A program made the translations under genes and the position numbers. DNA of 64,000 bases from AP-15 sp963703855 (GTDB lineage Bacteria; Pseudomonadota; Alphaproteobacteria; ATCC43930; CGMCC-115725), in assembly GCA_963703855.1 (NCBI GenBank), contig CAVPFW010000022.1, positions 124,001-188,000 of the forward strand, read 5' to 3'. The notes beneath the pieces were generated by a model. The model was not told the DNA's origin, searched no databases, and saw nothing but the letters and a program-made list of their open reading frames with translations. Below, in pieces: positions 61,078 to 64,000 of the stretch. The first letter of the stretch is position 1. Each line of letters opens with the position of its first letter.

Positions 61078-62070
61078 TCAAGCTTTGATATCGACGACGA
61101 CGCGGCCGTGCACCGCACCCTCGAGAATCTTCGGCGCGAGCTCCGGCAATGCCGACAGCGGCACGGTTCGTGTCATCTGTCCGAGGCGATCGCGCGGCAG
61201 TTCGCGAGCGAGGCGGCGCCACGCCTCGATCCGCTCGTCGCGCGGGCACATGACCGAATCGATCCCGAGCAGATTGACCCCGCGCAGCAGGAACGGGATC
61301 ACCGTCGCCGGCAGGTCGCTGCCGCCGGCGAGACCGCAGGCGGCGACGCTGGCCCGGTATTCGAGCTGGGTCAAGATCGTCGCCAGGGTCGCTCCGCCGA
61401 CCGCGTCGACGGCACCCCCCCAGCGCTCGCTGTCGAGCGGCCGCGACGGCGTGGCGGCGAGCGCCGCGCGGGGCAGCAGATCGGCCGCGCCGAGCCCGGT
61501 CAGATAATCGCGCAGCTCGGGCCGCCCGGTCGCGGCAATCACCCGATGGCCGAGCGCCGAGAGCAGCGCCACCGCGACGCCGCCGACGCCCCCGGCGGCG
61601 CCGGTCACGAGGATTTCGCGCGAACCCGGCCGCAGCCCGTGCCGTTCGAGCGCGATCACCGCGAGCATCGCGGTGAACCCGGCGGTGCCGATCGCCATCG
61701 CCTCGGCCGCACCCAGACCCTCGGGCCGGCGCACCAGCCAGGAGGCCCGGACCCGCGCCTTTTCGCCATAGCCGCCCCAATGCGTTTCGCCGACTCGCCA
61801 GCCGGTCAAGACGACCGGGTCGCCGGCTTTGAACTCGGGCGTATCCGAGCGCTCGACCGTGCCGGCGAAATCGATGCCTGGAATATGCGGATAGTTCCGC
61901 ACCAGCCGACCGCGGCCGAGCAGCACCATCGCGTCCTTATAGTTCAGGGTCGAATATTCGACCGCGACGGTGACCTCGCCCGGCGGCAGCCGCGCCTCAT
62001 CGACCGCCTCGATGCGCGGGACGACTTTCCCCTCCTCCTCGTGCAGCACCAGCGCCCGGAACGTCGCCAT
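61078..62070 (-). CDS. Medium-chain zinc-independent oxidoreductase, AcuI/YhdH-like
   Basis: A 330-residue medium-chain dehydrogenase/reductase like acrylyl-CoA reductase AcuI. It begins FRALVLHEEEGKVVP, with the substrate-binding block STLNYKDAMVLLG, then GIDFAGTVERSD and the NADPH-binding GAAGGVGGVAVALLSALGH. The C terminus ends GRVVVDIKA, as in AcuI. No zinc-binding Cys set is present. It would reduce an enoyl-CoA or related enone with NADPH, and it lies near a thiolase and a CoA transferase. Confidence 0.86.
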   Translation of the reverse strand: MATFRALVLHEEEGKVVPRIEAVDEARLPPGEVTVAVEYSTLNYKDAMVLLGRGRLVRNYPHIPGIDFAGTVERSDTPEFKAGDPVVLTGWRVGETHWGGYGEKARVRASWLVRRPEGLGAAEAMAIGTAGFTAMLAVIALERHGLRPGSREILVTGAAGGVGGVAVALLSALGHRVIAATGRPELRDYLTGLGAADLLPRAALAATPSRPLDSERWGGAVDAVGGATLATILTQLEYRASVAACGLAGGSDLPATVIPFLLRGVNLLGIDSVMCPRDERIEAWRRLARELPRDRLGQMTRTVPLSALPELAPKILEGAVHGRVVVDIKA

Positions 62071-62094
62071 GATGCGCTCCCGTTATGGATCCGC

Positions 62095-62176
62095 CGCTTG
62101 CCGCCCCTCACCCGCCCGCTGACGCGGGTCCCTCCCTTTCCCCGCGGGCGGGGAGAGGGTCAGGGCGAGGGACGTT
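62095..62176. repeat. REP-like palindrome upstream of the reductase gene
   Basis: CCCTCACCCGCCCGCTGACGC and CCTTTCCCCGCGGGCGGGGAGAGGGTCAGGGCGAGGG form nested arms around a CCCCGCGGGCGGGG core. It lies between the thiolase end and the AcuI-like gene start. The arms match the palindrome inserted in pyrC (63.7 kb). Confidence 0.7.
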
Positions 62177-62179
62177 TTC

Positions 62180-63349
62180 TCACGTCCGCAGCGGCTCGAG
62201 GATGCTGACGAAGTTGGCGACCGCCGCACCCCCCATGTTCATGACCCCGGCGAGCGCGGCGCCCGGCACCTGGATGCCGCCGGCCGTTCCGGTCACCTGC
62301 ATCGCCGCCAGCACGTGCATCGACACGCCGGTGGCGCCGATCGGATGGCCCTTCGATTTGAGCCCGCCCGAGGGGTTGACCGGCAGCCTGCCGCCCTTTT
62401 CGGTCCAGCCTTCGAGGATCGCCCGTGCGCCCTCGCCTTTCGGGGTCAGACCCATCGCCTCGTACTCGATCAGCTCGGCGATCGTGAAGCAGTCATGGGT
62501 CTCGACGAGGTCGAGATCGTCGAGCCGGAGGCGGGCGCCGGCCAACGCCCGCTGCCACGCCAATGCCGGCCCTTCGAAGGCGATCACGTCGCGCCGGCTC
62601 ATCGGCAGAAAGTCGTTGACCTGCTCGGCCGCGCGAAAGATCACCGCCTTTTTCAGGCTCAAGGCCGTCGCCGTGTCGGCGAGCACGACCGCCGCGGCGC
62701 CATCGGAGACCAGCGAGCAATCGGTCCGCTTGAGCGGGCCGGCGACGATCGGGTTCTTGTCGGAAACCGTGCGGCAGAATTCGTAGCCGAGGTCCTTCTG
62801 CATCTGGGCGAGCGGGTTGGCGACCCCGTTCTTGTGGTTTTTCGCGGCGATCCGCGCCAGCGCGTCGGACTGGTCGCCGTAGCGCTGGAAATAGCTCTGG
62901 GCGATCTGCCCGAAGATGCCGGCAAACCCGCCTTCGATCCGATCCTCCTCCTTGCGATAGCTGGCGCCGAGCAGGATGTCGCCGACCTGCGCGCCCGTGA
63001 CCTCCGACATCTTTTCGACGCCGACGACCAGCGCGAGGCGCGCCTTGCCGGCGGCGATCGCGTTCAGCCCTTGATGGATCGCCGCCGAGCCGGTGGCGCA
63101 GGCGTCCTCGACCCGGGTCGCCGGCTTGAAGCGAAACCCGGGATCAGCTTGGAACACCAGCGACGCCGGAAACTCCTGGCGCACGAAGCCGCCGTTCATC
63201 GTGCCGAGATAGACCGTGTCGATGTCCGCCGCCGCCACACCGGCATCGGCCAGAGCCGCCTGCGTCACCTCGACGATCAGCTGCTCGATGTCCTTGCCCT
63301 CGTGCTTGCCGAACTTGCTGTGCGCCCAGCCGACGATGCACCCGCTCAT
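62180..63349 (-). CDS. Thiolase family protein (acetyl-CoA acetyltransferase, SCP2-like branch)
   Basis: A 389-residue thiolase-fold enzyme. The nucleophilic Cys lies in VEDACATGSAAIHQG; the C-terminal part has VETHDCFTIAELI, GGRLPVNPSGGLKSKGHPIGATG and GGIQVPGAALAGVMNMGG. The GHPIG His is present. The missing second Cys-type motif (CxGxG of biosynthetic thiolases reads NMGGAA) places it with the SCP2-type thiolase-like group, where cleavage activity differs. GGAGG precedes ATG 63349. It is divergent from pyrC. Confidence 0.87.
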   Translation of the reverse strand: MSGCIVGWAHSKFGKHEGKDIEQLIVEVTQAALADAGVAAADIDTVYLGTMNGGFVRQEFPASLVFQADPGFRFKPATRVEDACATGSAAIHQGLNAIAAGKARLALVVGVEKMSEVTGAQVGDILLGASYRKEEDRIEGGFAGIFGQIAQSYFQRYGDQSDALARIAAKNHKNGVANPLAQMQKDLGYEFCRTVSDKNPIVAGPLKRTDCSLVSDGAAAVVLADTATALSLKKAVIFRAAEQVNDFLPMSRRDVIAFEGPALAWQRALAGARLRLDDLDLVETHDCFTIAELIEYEAMGLTPKGEGARAILEGWTEKGGRLPVNPSGGLKSKGHPIGATGVSMHVLAAMQVTGTAGGIQVPGAALAGVMNMGGAAVANFVSILEPLRT

Positions 63350-63461
63350 GCCGCCCTCCAAAAGTGCCGTTCGCGCGGGGGTCGGCCATAGCAAGCCGGC
63401 TCACGCGGTGTGTCTGTTATATAAGCCGCCGGCGTCACGATGGCAGTTGTCCGGGGGAGAC

Positions 63462-64000
63462 ATGCCCGAAATGCCCGACACGATCACCCTGCGCCGTCCC
63501 GACGACTGGCACGTCCATCTGCGCGACGGGGCGATGCTTGCCGCGGTCCTCCCGTTCACCGCGCGGCAATTCGCGCGCGCCATTGTCATGCCCAATCTGG
63601 CGCCGCCGGTGACCAGCATCGCGGCCGCGCGCGCCTACCGCGAGCGTATCGTCGCCGCCCTGCGCCCCCTCCCTGACCCTCTTCCGCCCGCGGGGGAGGG
63701 AATGGGAGGGGGCTTCACGCCGCTGATGACCTGCTACCTGACCGATGCGACCGACCCGGAAGAGGTGGCCCGCGGCTACGCGCAGGGGATCTTTGCGGCG
63801 GTCAAGCTCTACCCGGCGCGGGCGACCACCAATTCCGAGCTCGGGGTTACCGATCCCGAGCGGGTCCTCCCGGTGCTGGAGCGCATGGCGGGGCTCGGCA
63901 TGCCGCTGTTGATCCATGGCGAGGTCACCGATCCTGCAATCGATGTGTTCGACCGCGAGGCGGTGTTCATCGACCGGGTGCTCGACCCGCTGCGCCGCCG
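63462..64000 (+). CDS. pyrC: Dihydroorotase PyrC (partial at window edge)
   Basis: The class II dihydroorotase that makes dihydroorotate from carbamoyl-aspartate in pyrimidine synthesis. Zinc ligands His17 and His19 are in DDWHVHLRDGAM; the carbamylated Lys115 is in AVKLYPARATTNS and the next His is in LLIHGEV. About 180 codons are present before the window ends. Residues about 68-84 (RPLPDPLPPAGEGMGGG) replace the normally short link between RERIVAAL and FTPLMTCYLTD. That piece is encoded by a palindromic REP-like element inserted in frame. The ATG follows GGGGGAGA. Confidence 0.93.
   Translation, partial: MPEMPDTITLRRPDDWHVHLRDGAMLAAVLPFTARQFARAIVMPNLAPPVTSIAAARAYRERIVAALRPLPDPLPPAGEGMGGGFTPLMTCYLTDATDPEEVARGYAQGIFAAVKLYPARATTNSELGVTDPERVLPVLERMAGLGMPLLIHGEVTDPAIDVFDREAVFIDRVLDPLRR
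63664..63713 (+). repeat. Palindromic REP-like element inside the pyrC coding sequence
   Basis: GCCCCCTCCC (63664-63673) and GGGAGGGGGC (63704-63713) are perfect 10-base inverted repeats, with inner arms CCCTC (63677-63681) and GAGGG (63696-63700). It is translated as the extra loop residues of PyrC and keeps the frame open. Similar arms occur in intergenic REP elements at 19.4 and 62.1 kb. Confidence 0.85.

Overview
The window is uniformly GC-rich, densely coded chromosomal DNA with short intergenic gaps, no rRNA, tRNA, CRISPR array or intact insertion sequence that I could recognise. The gene content (a glmU-glmS pair beside a gph-type phosphatase, class II dihydroorotase PyrC, several LLM flavin oxidoreductases, a CaiB-type CoA transferase, PEP-CTERM secreted proteins, Tat-like signals, Alphaproteobacteria-style dispersed palindromes) suggests a soil or freshwater alphaproteobacterium near Rhodospirillales or Hyphomicrobiales. 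That placement is inference. At least nine genes carry a single-base-type frameshift that a one- or few-base edit would repair. Most are probably sequence errors in a draft or metagenome assembly, but some could be real lesions.

Layout. 1-2.45 kb: NtrY/NtrC-like two-component system (minus strand, cut by the window edge). 2.7-7.55 kb (plus): intradiol ring-cleavage dioxygenase, nitroreductase, carboxymuconolactone-decarboxylase-like protein, CobB and a metallo-beta-lactamase-fold enzyme. 7.56-8.6 kb (minus): an LLM oxidoreductase. 9.1-14.7 kb: a small unknown protein, an aspartate-type aminotransferase, an EF-G paralogue, MsrP and a broken SnoaL-like gene. 15.2-19.2 kb: gph diverging from glmU-glmS, i.e. 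UDP-GlcNAc supply for the envelope. 19.5-27.3 kb: PEP-CTERM protein, a DUF2182/DUF1326/DUF1326/MBL cassette, a lytic transglycosylase-SPOR lipoprotein, a sterol-desaturase-family protein and a second PEP-CTERM protein. 27.5-34.2 kb: MBL remnant, MFS transporter, lipoprotein with a tetranucleotide slip site, amidohydrolase, Rieske ferredoxin, and a four-gene envelope operon (metallopeptidase, rhodanese, two unknowns).

34.3-43.9 kb is a catabolic region: fumarylacetoacetase-family hydrolase, TauD/TfdA dioxygenase, methyltransferase, two LLM oxidoreductases, VOC protein, SDR and HpcH-type aldolase, with a third PEP-CTERM gene. 43.9-46.8 kb: unknown-GNAT pair, MazEF and a DEAD-box helicase. 47.2-52.3 kb: a three-gene 2-oxoacid:ferredoxin oxidoreductase system, with an FAD/4Fe-4S NADPH-linked subunit upstream of KorA and KorB. 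52.3-55.1 kb: two broken sugar-ABC permeases, then an ArsR-CDF metal-homeostasis pair. 55.7-64 kb: MscS-type channel, ABM monooxygenase, CoA transferase, amidase, HTH protein, AcuI-type reductase, thiolase and PyrC (cut by the window edge).

The most unusual observations are a palindromic repeat inserted in frame inside pyrC, the DUF1326/DUF1326/DUF2182/MBL cassette with variant zinc ligands, an EF-G paralogue whose DxPGH histidine is serine, a peptidase-rhodanese envelope operon, and a long palindromic element between korA and korB.
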